Assembly: GCA_027451525.1 (NCBI GenBank)
Contig: DAIDJF010000062.1
Coordinates: 1-32,111 of the forward strand
Direction: 5' to 3'
DNA from: Ktedonobacterales bacterium
GTDB taxonomy: Bacteria > Chloroflexota > Ktedonobacteria > Ktedonobacterales > Ktedonobacteraceae
Length of the DNA: 32,111 bases
Shown: one piece after another, positions 1-8,244 of the stretch
Numbering within the stretch: position 1 is the first letter of the stretch
How the letters are laid out: each line of letters starts with the position of its first letter
The notes under the pieces: generated by a model
What the model saw: the letters and a program-made list of their open reading frames with translations, nothing else
The model's database searches: none
Told to the model about the DNA's origin: nothing
Position numbers and translations under genes: made by a program

Positions 1-83
1 CGTTCCTCACCAATATCGCGCAGCACGCGAATATGGTTCATGCCCATTGAGCCTGCGCCAATTACAGCAACTTTTAGCGGCAT
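1..83 (-). CDS. Gfo/Idh/MocA-family oxidoreductase, N-terminal fragment
   Basis: Only the first 27 codons are inside the window; the gene runs off the left edge. The visible N-terminus (MPLKVAVIGAGSMGMNHI) is a Rossmann beta-alpha-beta start with a GxGxxG nucleotide-binding loop, and the GSMGxNHxRVL continuation is typical of Gfo/Idh/MocA sugar dehydrogenases, which bind NAD(P) and oxidise or reduce sugar rings. The start overlaps the end of the upstream aminotransferase gene by 10 bases, which indicates one operon and probable translational coupling. By context (inference) it may be a 3-dehydrogenase acting on a nucleotide sugar just before or after the aminotransferase step. Family assignment rests on a short stretch, so the exact substrate cannot be given. 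Confidence 0.75.
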   Translation of the reverse strand, partial: MPLKVAVIGAGSMGMNHIRVLRDIGEE

Positions 84-1195
84 AGGGCCTGTACCTCCCG
101 GACAATAGTCATGACATCGGCGCGCGTCACCGCCGGATGAACAGGCAGCGAGAGCACTTGTCGCGCAGCAGCCTCCGCAACAGGCAGATGGGGCACACCA
201 TACTCATCGGTCTCGTCTCTATTGCCGATGCAATAACTCTTGGGGACATCGCGATATGCGGGTTGCAGATGAATTGGGCAGGGGTAGTGGACGGCAGTAC
301 CAATGCCACGCGCACGTAACTGCTCGATCCAATGAGCGCGCTGGTCGTGTTCAGGCACGCGGATCGTGTACTGGTGGTAGACATGACGATAACCTGGACG
401 CGCGACAGGGGTCAGCACCATATCATGGAGATACTGCGTCAAGAGTGTGGCATTAGCGATACGTTGCTCAGTAAATTGCTCCAGTTTCTCAACCTGCGCG
501 ACCCCGATTGCCGCGTGCAACTCCGTCATACGCAGGTTATAGCCAATATCCACATGCTGATAACGCTCTTTTTGCCCATGATTGCGCAATAGACGCACAC
601 GTTCCGCAAGCGTTGGGTCATTTGTTGTGACAATGCCACCTTCGCCAGTTGTCATATTCTTCGTGGGATAAAAAGAGAAGCAGCCCGTGCCAAAGCTGCC
701 GACAGCTTGCCCATCAATCGCAGCAGCATGCGCCTGACAAGCGTCTTCAATCAGTGCCAATCCATACGCAAGCGCAATTACTTGTAAACGCGGCATGTTA
801 CAGGGATTACCATAGAGATGGACAGGTAAAATAGCTTTGGTGCGCTCAGTAATAGCGGCCTCAACCAGTTCGGGGTTAAGATTATAGCTCTCCGCCTCAA
901 TATCAACAAAAACAGGTGTAGCTCCAACCAGACGAATAACATTGGCGGTTGCCGCAAAGCTAAAGGGTGTGGTAATAACCTCGTCGCCAGGACCAATCTC
1001 GTGCGCAAGTAAGGCCAGTAACAAGGCCGATGTTCCCGACGAGACCGCAACGGACTCACGAACCTGACATATCTGTGCAAAACGCTGCTCAAATAACGCG
1101 ACTTGTGGTCCTTGTGCCAGCAAACCTGAAGATAATACGCGCAAGACAGCCGCTTCTTCTTCCGCCCCTAACAAAGGGCGCGCAATTGGAATCAT
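74..1195 (-). CDS. DegT/DnrJ/EryC1/StrS-family sugar aminotransferase
   Basis: A PLP-dependent aminotransferase that transfers an amino group to a keto-sugar nucleotide, used for amino sugars in surface polysaccharides or glycans. At 373 residues it has the normal family length. Visible markers are SSGTSAL (52-58) for PLP phosphate contact, EDACQAHAA with Asp151 expected to contact the pyridine nitrogen, and FYPTKNMTTGEGG with Lys179 as the Schiff-base lysine. The start ATG follows a purine-rich GAGGAGAG stretch. It overlaps the downstream Gfo/Idh/MocA oxidoreductase by 10 bases; an oxidoreductase/aminotransferase pair is the usual set for making a 3-amino or 3-acetamido nucleotide sugar (known for Wlb/Wbp-type pathways). 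Which sugar is made is not visible. Confidence 0.93.
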   Translation of the reverse strand: MIPIARPLLGAEEEAAVLRVLSSGLLAQGPQVALFEQRFAQICQVRESVAVSSGTSALLLALLAHEIGPGDEVITTPFSFAATANVIRLVGATPVFVDIEAESYNLNPELVEAAITERTKAILPVHLYGNPCNMPRLQVIALAYGLALIEDACQAHAAAIDGQAVGSFGTGCFSFYPTKNMTTGEGGIVTTNDPTLAERVRLLRNHGQKERYQHVDIGYNLRMTELHAAIGVAQVEKLEQFTEQRIANATLLTQYLHDMVLTPVARPGYRHVYHQYTIRVPEHDQRAHWIEQLRARGIGTAVHYPCPIHLQPAYRDVPKSYCIGNRDETDEYGVPHLPVAEAAARQVLSLPVHPAVTRADVMTIVREVQALCR

Positions 1196-1445
1196 CTCTC
1201 TCCTCTATCACTTCTACATTTTCCGATATGTGCTATGATTCTCAATCTACTCTAGCTTCATACATACAAAACTGATAATGAAGAGCATCATATGCATAGA
1301 CCGCTCTCAAAACAGATGTACACACCTATAGTATAGTGTTGGAACAAAATGATAAATAGAAATTCATCGCTATGAAACTTTTGCCGATAATCGGACGTGC
1401 AACGAAGTAGACACTACACTAACGATAGAAAGCGAGATAGCCACC

Positions 1446-1781
1446 ATGCCGAAGTGGAGTATGAACGACCTTCACACGCAGATGCGTGTCTTCTCTTCAG
1501 ATAAAACCGATATTGGACATGTAGCGCATATTTACGAGGATTCATTCCTCATCCACCAAGGGGTGCTGTTCCCCACAGATCGTTACATTCCATATAGTGC
1601 AATTACTGCAATTGACCATGAACACATCTATCTTGCGATGAGCGCGGCCGAGGTCAAAGAGATGAAGTGGGAGAAACGCCCAGACTATGAGGATCATTTA
1701 GGCGATCCCACCCAACTCATGTATGATCGTGGGCACGGCGTTTCCGACCCATTTGACAGTAATAGCCCGAATAAGGGATAA
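1446..1781 (+). CDS. DUF2171-like small protein
   Basis: A 111-residue soluble protein with no signal peptide or membrane segment. Residues about 12-68 (IGHVAHIYEDSFLIHQG, then DRYIPYSAITAID) resemble the DUF2171 pattern, a PRC-barrel-like beta fold in which a residue pattern IGxVxxIYxDSFLV-G is followed by YIPYSAI. The C-terminal 40 residues are charged and probably disordered. No enzymatic residues are evident. The gene stands alone, with 250 bases upstream and a 369-base gap downstream. The start is the ATG after AGAAAGCGAG. Function is unknown; homologues are usually described only as stress- or envelope-associated small proteins, and I do not infer more. Confidence 0.7.
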   Translation: MPKWSMNDLHTQMRVFSSDKTDIGHVAHIYEDSFLIHQGVLFPTDRYIPYSAITAIDHEHIYLAMSAAEVKEMKWEKRPDYEDHLGDPTQLMYDRGHGVSDPFDSNSPNKG

Positions 1782-1886
1782 GACTACCTAAAAAAGCTCA
1801 TTCCAACATCTTGTCTGTGAGCGATAAAAAAGCCTGAGCAACAAGTACCATCCTGTCGATAGAAGAAACCAGGAAATATGCAATCC

Positions 1887-1951
1887 TATTTCGCTTTCCA
1901 TGCTGCTCAACCTGAGCAGAGGAAGAGCCATTGGCGCGTGAACGCGAAATA
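1887..1951 (+). ncRNA. Candidate structured RNA or hairpin element
   Basis: An outer 8-bp stem pairs TATTTCGC (1887-1894) with GCGAAATA (1944-1951). Inside it, TTTCC (1895-1899) pairs with GGAAG (1921-1925) and CTGCTCA (1903-1909) pairs with TGAGCAG (1913-1919) around a 3-base loop. A small GCC-ATT-GGC hairpin lies at 1927-1935. Together this gives a three-way-junction shape in a gap without genes. It does not match an RNA family I recognise, and no clear U-run terminator follows directly. It could be an RNA, part of the sigma gene leader, or chance. Confidence 0.3.
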
Positions 1952-2084
1952 TGGAAGCAAAGTGCATCCTTTTTTGTGTGCACAACGTAGTCATTTGGGG
2001 ATGAAAAGATTTCACTCGCCCAATGGCTATAGCGCAAAACTGGTTAATGTTTGTAAAGATAGGGTTGGAACCTGAGCTGATATA

Positions 2085-2096
2085 GGGTAATTACCC
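2085..2096. promoter_or_regulatory. Perfect palindrome GGGTAATTACCC, possible operator
   Basis: A 12-base perfect inverted repeat lies 25 bases upstream of a TATACT hexamer (2121-2126) and 55 bases upstream of the small leader ORF. The position suits a dimeric repressor or activator of the sigma factor operon. The regulator is unknown and only one copy was seen. Confidence 0.3.
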
Positions 2097-2150
2097 GATG
2101 TGATAGACTTACTGACTCCTTATACTTAGTACAGATACCCAGGAGTGCTT

Positions 2151-2273
2151 ATGGAGATATCGGCACCAACACGCTTAGAGCCTGTCTGTGCTGACCACGA
2201 GGCCATGCCAAGGCCGACGCTGATCTTGTCGGTAGATTTCCTGAAGGGAGCGTGGAATCATGGCGATCATTAA
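2151..2273 (+). CDS. 40-codon leader ORF overlapping the sigma factor start
   Basis: An ATG-started frame of 40 codons (MEISAPTRLEPVCADHEAMP...) with its own AGGAG ribosome site five bases upstream. Its TAA stop (2271-2273) lies inside the sigma factor gene, giving a 14-base overlap in another frame. The protein has no recognisable domain, signal or membrane segment. The strong ribosome site and the stop placed just past the sigma ATG suggest translational coupling or a regulatory leader peptide. It is too short for family recognition, so it could also be a chance frame. Confidence 0.4.
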   Translation: MEISAPTRLEPVCADHEAMPRPTLILSVDFLKGAWNHGDH

Positions 2274-3360
2274 TCCTGTCAGTGATGCTCGCAGGACCGT
2301 GCTAACACAAAATAAAGTAGAAACGTTTTCCTCTGCCAGTTTGCCCGATTTTGATATTGATCTGGAGCAAACATCGATAGAGGAGTTGCCTCATCGTACC
2401 ACTGAGCCATTGATAGACGTAGAGGTCTCATTGGACGATGTCGCTGACCCCTTTAGTGATGGGGAAGAAGATATCCTGGTAGAAGCTCCCGTGCGCTCAG
2501 CACGCGCAACAGTGGGAGCAACACGGATGGCGACAGGTGCTGAAGATGCTTTTCAGAGTTACCTGCGCGATATTCGTGGGCTGGGATTATTGACTCATGA
2601 CGAAGAAAAAGATCTGGCTCAGCGCGCGGCGGCAGGAGATGCCGAAGCTCGCCGCTGCCTGATCGAGTCAAATCTGCGCCTCGTTATCGCTATTGCTCGC
2701 CGCTACACCAGCACAGGCGTCCCACTGATTGACCTTATTCAAGAGGGCAATATGGGACTAATGCGTGCTGCCGAAAAATTTGACTACCAACGTGGTTGCC
2801 ATTTTGGCACCTATGCCACATGGTGGATTCGTCAGGCTGTCAGTCGCGCCGCGGGTGAACAGTCACGCCTGATCCATCTGCCGGAGCATGTCGCAACCCG
2901 CTTGCGCAAAGTGCGCCGTGTCGCAGCACAACTCTCGCAGGAGAATGGTCTCGATCCCTTACCAGAGCAGATTGCAGCAGCATGTAACATTGACGTAAAC
3001 GAAGTCATTGATCTATTGAGCGTGATCGAACAGCCAGTCTCACTTGATGCTCCCGTTGATGACGATGCTCGCTACTCGCTCTCAGATACCCTGGAAGACA
3101 GCACAACTCCTGCTCCCGCTGACACAGCATCACAACACTTGCTTGGTGAAGAGCTACACCGCGCTCTTGCTCTCTTGACCCCACGAGAACGCTCGGTTAT
3201 CACCCTACGCTACGGCATTGGTGACGGTCGCAGTCGCACACTCCTGGAGGTTGGCAAAGAACTCGGCATCTCACGTGAACGTGTTCGCCAGCTTGAAGTG
3301 GTTGCGCTGATGAAGTTGCGTGGCATCAGCGGCGGTTCTTCCTTGCGTGAGTGTGTCTGA
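2260..3360 (+). CDS. RNA polymerase sigma factor, RpoD/SigA type (sigma-70)
   Basis: A 366-residue sigma-70 subunit that directs RNA polymerase to -35/-10 promoters. Residues 1-95 are an acidic, low-similarity N-terminus. Region 1.2 starts near 96 (DAFQSYLRDI). Region 2 spans about 131-201, with LIQEGNMGLMRA (159-170), KFDYQRG and TYATWWIRQAV (184-194), the core-binding and -10-melting segments. Region 3 is about 209-285. Region 4 (298-356) carries LTPRERSVITLRYG and the helix-turn-helix with ELGISRERVRQLE, which reads the -35 box. It lacks the large region 1.1 insert of proteobacterial RpoD. It may be the primary sigma factor or a group 2 paralogue; the modest variation GCHFGTYATWW (GYKFSTYATWW in most primary factors) leans to group 2. 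Start: ATG nine bases after AAGGGAG. Confidence 0.93.
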   Translation: MAIINPVSDARRTVLTQNKVETFSSASLPDFDIDLEQTSIEELPHRTTEPLIDVEVSLDDVADPFSDGEEDILVEAPVRSARATVGATRMATGAEDAFQSYLRDIRGLGLLTHDEEKDLAQRAAAGDAEARRCLIESNLRLVIAIARRYTSTGVPLIDLIQEGNMGLMRAAEKFDYQRGCHFGTYATWWIRQAVSRAAGEQSRLIHLPEHVATRLRKVRRVAAQLSQENGLDPLPEQIAAACNIDVNEVIDLLSVIEQPVSLDAPVDDDARYSLSDTLEDSTTPAPADTASQHLLGEELHRALALLTPRERSVITLRYGIGDGRSRTLLEVGKELGISRERVRQLEVVALMKLRGISGGSSLRECV

Positions 3361-3394
3361 TGCAGAGGCATTATCATACAATACGTTATCCTCT

Positions 3395-3430
3395 ACCAGG
3401 ACGGCTTTGATGGCCGTCCTGGTAATTTTT
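3395..3430 (+). terminator. Intrinsic terminator of the sigma factor gene
   Basis: A perfect 11-bp stem (ACCAGGACGGC at 3395-3405 with GCCGTCCTGGT at 3413-3423) with a 7-base loop is followed by AATTTTT. It lies 35 bases after the sigma stop codon. Confidence 0.9.
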
Positions 3431-3682
3431 CCACCCCATCCTGGCTATGCGCTATTTTTCCCCCTCAGTGACATGTAGTTATGTTTGTTCGTACTACATC
3501 TCAGATAGTCATAGTGCCTCATCATGACAAAACACACCAATTGTCTCTGTCAGGATTGAAGAACGATGGGATACAATAGGTCAAAGCGTCGTCAGGCACG
3601 AAAAAACGACACTTCGCTCTCTACGTCTATTACCGCATTATTTTGTTCAATACGGTAACCATGCCTTCACAAGAAAGCAACT
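3431..3682. other. Intergenic region before the glycosyltransferase pair
   Basis: 252 bases with no supported gene. A TACAAT hexamer at 3572-3577 could be a -10 box for the downstream glycosyltransferases, but no -35 match sits at 16-18 bases. Nothing else stands out. Confidence 0.5.
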
Positions 3683-5482
3683 ATGGACATAAAAGTAGAT
3701 TACACAGATACCGTGCAGGAACCCACGCGGGACATATCGGCGATGCCAGCCACACGCGCATTACGCAGGCTAGATGCGTATCTAGTGTTTGCACTGGTAC
3801 TCGTTGCATTACTACCGCGCATTCTCATAGCATTGCGTCTAGACGTTGTCACCGATGAAATTGATTACATCCTTGCTGGCGTAACGTATGTACCGCTTTT
3901 GCTGCACTTCAATATTGGGAACAGCGGTTGGCTCTACAACTATGAGCACCCACCAGTTGTCAAATTACTCATTGGCACAAGTATCGCCGTGAATACGAGC
4001 CTAGGGCATCCGTTGAGTGAACTCTTTGCCGCGCGCATTCCCAGCATCATCAGTGGAACAATCCTCGTTGCCGCTATTTATTGGCTGGGACAGGCACCAT
4101 TTGGTCGCGTTGTCGCGTTTCTAGCCGCGCTCAGCCTTGCCGTGAGTCCCTGGTTGGTGTATTTCAGCGGTCTGGCTTACCTTGATATGACCATGACTAT
4201 GTTTATTACAATCACCTTCCTCTTACTCTGGTACGCCATTCGTCGTCCCTGGCTCTACCTGATAGTGGCACTACTCCTCGGTCTGGGAGCCGCGAGCAAA
4301 TATACAGCGGTGCTGATAGTTCCCGGTCTATTTCTCTTCAGCGCGTACTATTTCTTTGTGTTGCGCCTGTATCTACCAAAAGAGCAACGCCCTCGTATTC
4401 CCTGGCTCTGGTGGCTTGCCGCAATCATTCTCGCACCACTCTGCTTTCTAGGCGCGGATCCTGCCATCTGGCCTCATCCTATCCCCTTGCTACTGCACAG
4501 CTTTGATTTCGAGTGGAACCACTCTATTCATGGACATCTGACCTTTATAGCGGGGGCGTATGTCTATCATGTACCACAATGGTCTATTCTCTATATCCTG
4601 CTCGCTAAAATCAGTGCCTTTGTCACCATTCCAGCCACTTTCTTTGTCGTGTTCACGTTTATTCAGCTTGCACATTTCCATCTTAAACGCACGGGCAACG
4701 TAGAGAATGTAACCAACGCAGCGTTCTTGTTCATCTGGTTACTCTCGACACTCGCCATGTTTAGCTTTCTCAATATCGTAGTTGGCACACATTATCACCT
4801 TCCACTTGCTCCGCCCGTCGCCATCGCTGGCGCATTTGGAATGGTAATCATCGTAAATTATCTCCTCACGCTCTTCCGCCATGAGCGTCTTACACCAACA
4901 AAAAGAGCAGTGGCTCAGAACCCTGGAGCACACAAACCATTGCCAGCATTCTCCCTCTGGCAAGGCGTGGCTGTGGTGGCGATGGCTCTTATGCTCGCTG
5001 GTCCACATCTTTTTGGACTAATTACCATCCCTGCCGCCGAGGGCTACACCAGCGAATTTTTTCAAGGTGAGAATCAGAGTTTACAGGTGGCCTACCCTGG
5101 CTACCGCGACGCTCTGCAATGGCTTGATACACACACAAACCACGCTGGCACACACCCCAGTGTTGGTCTCGTTTCGCTCTTCCCACACACACTTACGGGT
5201 CGCGCAGGATATTCCTGGTTCCGCTACAACCAGGACTACGCACAGATATTCACGCTGACAGAGGTACATCCCGGCAATCCGTTTCCCTACGACTACCTCA
5301 TCTGGCCTATGCATCTTGTCCAACGCGGCTATACAATACCACCACTCTGGCGTGCCCATATCATCCATACCGTGATGGGAGGGAATACGATCTACTGCTT
5401 TATTCTTGCACAGCCCTCTCTCACAACATTGAACAAGGCACGGCCCATGACTTTAGTAGCGTCACGCCGTGCCCGACAGTAG
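3683..5482 (+). CDS. GT39/PMT-like membrane glycosyltransferase
   Basis: A 599-residue multi-pass membrane protein of the GT-C fold, related to dolichyl-/polyprenyl-phosphate-mannose protein mannosyltransferases and ArnT. After an N-terminal cytoplasmic stretch (1-30) and the first membrane segment (about 32-52), the first outer loop holds Asp58-Glu59 and the family motif NYEHPPVVK (86-94). Many hydrophobic segments follow to about 460, then a hydrophilic outer domain (about 465-599). Family members use a lipid-phosphate-linked sugar on the outer face of the membrane and pass it to a protein or glycolipid. The ribosome site is weak (AAGAAAG). A second membrane glycosyltransferase begins some 40 bases downstream, so the two are likely co-transcribed. 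Donor sugar and acceptor are not visible. Confidence 0.85.
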   Translation: MDIKVDYTDTVQEPTRDISAMPATRALRRLDAYLVFALVLVALLPRILIALRLDVVTDEIDYILAGVTYVPLLLHFNIGNSGWLYNYEHPPVVKLLIGTSIAVNTSLGHPLSELFAARIPSIISGTILVAAIYWLGQAPFGRVVAFLAALSLAVSPWLVYFSGLAYLDMTMTMFITITFLLLWYAIRRPWLYLIVALLLGLGAASKYTAVLIVPGLFLFSAYYFFVLRLYLPKEQRPRIPWLWWLAAIILAPLCFLGADPAIWPHPIPLLLHSFDFEWNHSIHGHLTFIAGAYVYHVPQWSILYILLAKISAFVTIPATFFVVFTFIQLAHFHLKRTGNVENVTNAAFLFIWLLSTLAMFSFLNIVVGTHYHLPLAPPVAIAGAFGMVIIVNYLLTLFRHERLTPTKRAVAQNPGAHKPLPAFSLWQGVAVVAMALMLAGPHLFGLITIPAAEGYTSEFFQGENQSLQVAYPGYRDALQWLDTHTNHAGTHPSVGLVSLFPHTLTGRAGYSWFRYNQDYAQIFTLTEVHPGNPFPYDYLIWPMHLVQRGYTIPPLWRAHIIHTVMGGNTIYCFILAQPSLTTLNKARPMTLVASRRARQ

Positions 5483-5523
5483 GACAATAAAATTTGCTAA
5501 CACAAGAAAGTCATCAACACATC

Positions 5524-6669
5524 ATGAAACGTCTAGCTGTTCGCGACATTCTCTGGCTATTTCTTGTCACGCGCGTTATTTTCCTTATCATCACCTACAT
5601 CGCCTATATTCTGCTGACAGCACCCAAATATTCCACCACAGGCGTCAATTTGCACGCACTGTTGACCTCGTGGAACCACTGGGATGCCTCGAACTACATA
5701 CGCATCGCGCAATTTGGCTATCAAAGTATTTATGATACCGCCTTCTTTCCGCTCTTTCCACTACTTATCCACGCCCTCGCCTTTCCTTTTCATAGTGGCG
5801 GCTATCTTCTTGCTGGCATGCTTATCAGCAACCTCGCACTCATAGGCACGCTATACATTTTCTACCAAATCGCGCTCGACTTTGGCGGTGAACAGATCGC
5901 GCGTCGTTCTCTGCTCTATCTCTGTATTTTCCCAACAGCCTTTTTTTTCTTTACCGCTTATAACGAATCACTCTTCCTGCTGTTGACCAGCGGGGCATTT
6001 CTCGCGCTACGGCGTCAACGCTGGTGGCTTGCGGGTATCTTGGGGTTGCTGGCAACGCTTACACGCTCGGCAGGCATTATCCTATTCGTCCCTTATTGCT
6101 ACGAAGTCTGGCTCAGCTTAGACAGTTTACACACGCTGAAGGATATAACTTTGGCTATAAGAAGAATACTGCCTTCCGTGTGCATTCCACTGGGCCTGCT
6201 CCTCTATAGCCTCTACTGCTGGCATATCACAGGGTATCCGCTGGCGTTTGCCTCGGTACAATCGCACTGGGGACGTGCGCTCGCGTGGCCCTGGGAGGGC
6301 ACAATTAAAACTATCGGCGAGATATTCTGGTTACCGTTCGGCTCTTTTTATCAGGTTCACGATCTCATTGACCTGAGCGCAACCATCGGCTTTCTCGTTC
6401 TCACCGTGTTTGTCTGGCGCAAAATGCGTATCAGCTACGCGCTCTGGACCACGCTCCTTGTGCTCTATGTATTGCTCAGCCCTGGTATTAACACCATTGA
6501 TCCGCTTGTCTCCAACCAACGGTTTATCCTGGAGATGTTCCCACTCTTTATTACACTTGCCATACTGGGTAACGAACATCCGCGCCTGCATCAGAGTATC
6601 ACGCTTCTCTTTCCAGCCCTGCTGGCGACACTGAGTATTCTCTTCCTCATGGGCAAATGGATGGTTTGA
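5524..6669 (+). CDS. PIG-V-like membrane mannosyltransferase
   Basis: A 381-residue multi-pass membrane protein with the signature of the PIG-V (GT76-type) family: WNHWDASNY (50-58), then IAQFGYQS and AFFPLFPLLIHAL (73-85), and later YNESLFLLL. In eukaryotes PIG-V adds mannose to the GPI anchor from dolichyl-phosphate mannose; bacterial relatives are taken to be polyprenyl-phosphate-sugar-dependent transferases. Start choice: an in-frame TTG lies 30 bases upstream (5494), but the ATG at 5524 directly precedes MKRLAVRDILWLF, a normal start before the first membrane helix; both ribosome sites are weak. The stop codon is inside a perfect 17-bp inverted repeat. It follows the GT39-like gene by about 40 bases and faces a GT87-like gene on the other strand. 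Confidence 0.78.
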   Translation: MKRLAVRDILWLFLVTRVIFLIITYIAYILLTAPKYSTTGVNLHALLTSWNHWDASNYIRIAQFGYQSIYDTAFFPLFPLLIHALAFPFHSGGYLLAGMLISNLALIGTLYIFYQIALDFGGEQIARRSLLYLCIFPTAFFFFTAYNESLFLLLTSGAFLALRRQRWWLAGILGLLATLTRSAGIILFVPYCYEVWLSLDSLHTLKDITLAIRRILPSVCIPLGLLLYSLYCWHITGYPLAFASVQSHWGRALAWPWEGTIKTIGEIFWLPFGSFYQVHDLIDLSATIGFLVLTVFVWRKMRISYALWTTLLVLYVLLSPGINTIDPLVSNQRFILEMFPLFITLAILGNEHPRLHQSITLLFPALLATLSILFLMGKWMV

Positions 6670-6687
6670 TTCAAACCATCCATTTGC
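6653..6687. terminator. Perfect 17-bp inverted repeat between convergent genes
   Basis: The sequence 6653-6669 is the exact reverse complement of 6671-6687, with one unpaired base between. It includes the last codons and TGA stop of the PIG-V-like gene and lies 22 bases past the end of the opposing GT87-like gene. There is no U-run on either side, so it is not a standard intrinsic terminator, though it may block readthrough both ways. Confidence 0.6.
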
Positions 6688-6708
6688 CGCATGAATAGCT
6701 GGGTAGAA

Positions 6709-8112
6709 TTATCTATCGCCCGCCAGCACAGGTGCTAAAGGGGTGATTTCTTCCCGCACACCAGGAGTTTGTACGTTGGGCCACTGACGCCCATAGTAGA
6801 TGAGGAGCGCGACAATGAAGAACAAGAACAGGAGATTGCGCATCGCCACGACAGGATAGAAGAGCGGCACGTACGGAACCTTCATGATACCGCCCGCAAT
6901 CGTGTAGAGGTATGGATAAATCCACGTCGTCAATGCGCTAATCACGCCCCACGAGCAGAGCCATTTGAAATTTGCCTGCCCTACATAGGCAAGCAGCGGC
7001 GCAACCCAGATCAGATATTGTGGACTGAAGACTTTGCCCGTTACCATCACAATCAGCAATGTGAGCAGGCTAGCAACAGCCAGATCAATCTTACCGCGCC
7101 ACTGCAACCAGTAGATATACGCCAAACCAGCGACAAGGGCGATTGTTCCCACCAGAGCCACAGAGGAAGAGAAACGACTCAAGACATTCAGTGATCCATA
7201 GGTGAACACGGGATGCAGAGCATACCCTTTCAAACTGGTGAGCCACAAAAAAGATGCTGAAAGTGATTCGATCTGAAAGGGTCGATTTTGAAAATAACTA
7301 AGCGTTCCCAGCGTTCCCTCTACACTTGAGAACAGAGAAACGCAGGTTATAATCAAGCAAACCCCTACAAACGTGACAAGAGGCGCAATGCGCCGCCACG
7401 CAAGCCAACGTCCACGCATCGCTAACTGTTGCGCAAGGAAGAAGGATGGCAGGAGTATTACGGGATAGAACTTCAACATTGTGCCCAGAGCCAACCAGAA
7501 GAAAGCCCAATGCCAACGTTTGCGCATGGCGTAGACCAGCGCAAGCAGCGTAAATAGCGAGGGAAGCAGGTCAAAACGGGCGAGAGCTGTGCCCCAACAA
7601 CCAACGACCAGATAGAAAGCACACGCAATTGCAGCTCCGCGCGAACGAAAATGTAACAATGCATAATACATGATAATCGCAATGCCCATCATTAACACTG
7701 CAAAGGTCACCTGATAAAAGGCAAAAGGCGCGAGCAAAGCTAGCGAGAAAGGCAAAAGAACGAGGATCGGATACTCATGGGGCAATACATGAAATCGCTG
7801 TGTTACATGCTGATTTGCCACGAAATGAACCAGGAACACAGGAAAATGATGTTGCTGCATCCAAAATGCCAGCGCGTGATTTGAGAGAAACGCAATCGTA
7901 GGATGCGTTATAAAATCACACTGTGTCTTTGGAAAGCTTTGCAGTGCGGGCATACCATGCCAGAAGGCAACGGCATAACACTGATATTTTGCAACATCCG
8001 AATAAATTCTAAATAGTTGCGCCTCTACTCCATAGTAGAGCAACGCGCTCATACTGACAACGAGGATAATATCGACAATGGACCATATCACATTGTTTTT
8101 CTTACTCAGCAT
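6709..8112 (-). CDS. GT87-like (DUF2029) membrane glycosyltransferase
   Basis: A 467-residue multi-pass membrane protein of the GT87 family, whose known members are polyprenol-phosphate-mannose-dependent alpha-1,2-mannosyltransferases of actinobacterial cell envelopes. Matching landmarks are an aspartate after the first helix (SDVAKYQCYA, Asp39), HEYPIL (112-117), RFDLLPSLFTLLAL, LGTMLKFYPVILLPS, the loop FQIESLSASFLWL and GKVFSPQYLIWVAPLL near the C-terminus. The start ATG lies 13 bases after an AGGAG. It is transcribed toward the other two glycosyltransferases and diverges from the DedA gene across 132 bases. The sugar and acceptor are unknown; the family match is by motif order. Confidence 0.82.
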   Translation of the reverse strand: MLSKKNNVIWSIVDIILVVSMSALLYYGVEAQLFRIYSDVAKYQCYAVAFWHGMPALQSFPKTQCDFITHPTIAFLSNHALAFWMQQHHFPVFLVHFVANQHVTQRFHVLPHEYPILVLLPFSLALLAPFAFYQVTFAVLMMGIAIIMYYALLHFRSRGAAIACAFYLVVGCWGTALARFDLLPSLFTLLALVYAMRKRWHWAFFWLALGTMLKFYPVILLPSFFLAQQLAMRGRWLAWRRIAPLVTFVGVCLIITCVSLFSSVEGTLGTLSYFQNRPFQIESLSASFLWLTSLKGYALHPVFTYGSLNVLSRFSSSVALVGTIALVAGLAYIYWLQWRGKIDLAVASLLTLLIVMVTGKVFSPQYLIWVAPLLAYVGQANFKWLCSWGVISALTTWIYPYLYTIAGGIMKVPYVPLFYPVVAMRNLLFLFFIVALLIYYGRQWPNVQTPGVREEITPLAPVLAGDR

Positions 8113-8171
8113 TTCCGTGCCATTGCTCCTAAGCTATCTAGCGTCATTTTCTCTACATCCATATCTTTTTA

Positions 8172-8199
8172 TTGACAAGGAACGTACCATACGTATACA
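8172..8199 (+). promoter_or_regulatory. Promoter of the dedA-like gene
   Basis: A consensus -35 box TTGACA (8172-8177) is followed after 16 bases by TATACA (8194-8199). The predicted start of transcription is about 40 bases before the GTG start of the DedA-family gene. Confidence 0.6.
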
Positions 8200-8244
8200 G
8201 TAATTTACACGATTATCATACGAGATCAGAGCAGGAAAGGTCAC

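Larger units (their letters stand above)
1782..2150. other. 369-base gap between the DUF2171-like gene and the sigma factor leader
   Basis: No convincing gene was found on either strand; open frames here lack family signals or ribosome sites. The stretch contains a foldable element (1887-1951), a perfect 12-base palindrome (2085-2096), and a TATACT hexamer at 2121-2126 that could be a -10 box for the sigma operon. No good -35 box is seen at the usual spacing. Confidence 0.6.

Noticed and set aside
1384..1394. Short palindrome CCGATAATCGG before the DUF2171-like gene
   Set aside because: Only 11 bases, not placed next to a recognisable promoter, and not repeated elsewhere that I could see.
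1788..2037. Minus-strand open frames in the gap before the sigma gene
   Set aside because: No ribosome site, no recognisable domain, and two overlapping frames of similar length suggest chance.
6769..7194. A 141-codon plus-strand open frame opposite the GT87-like gene
   Set aside because: Antisense to a well-supported membrane protein; the charged, low-hydrophobicity translation is what the complement of such a gene gives.
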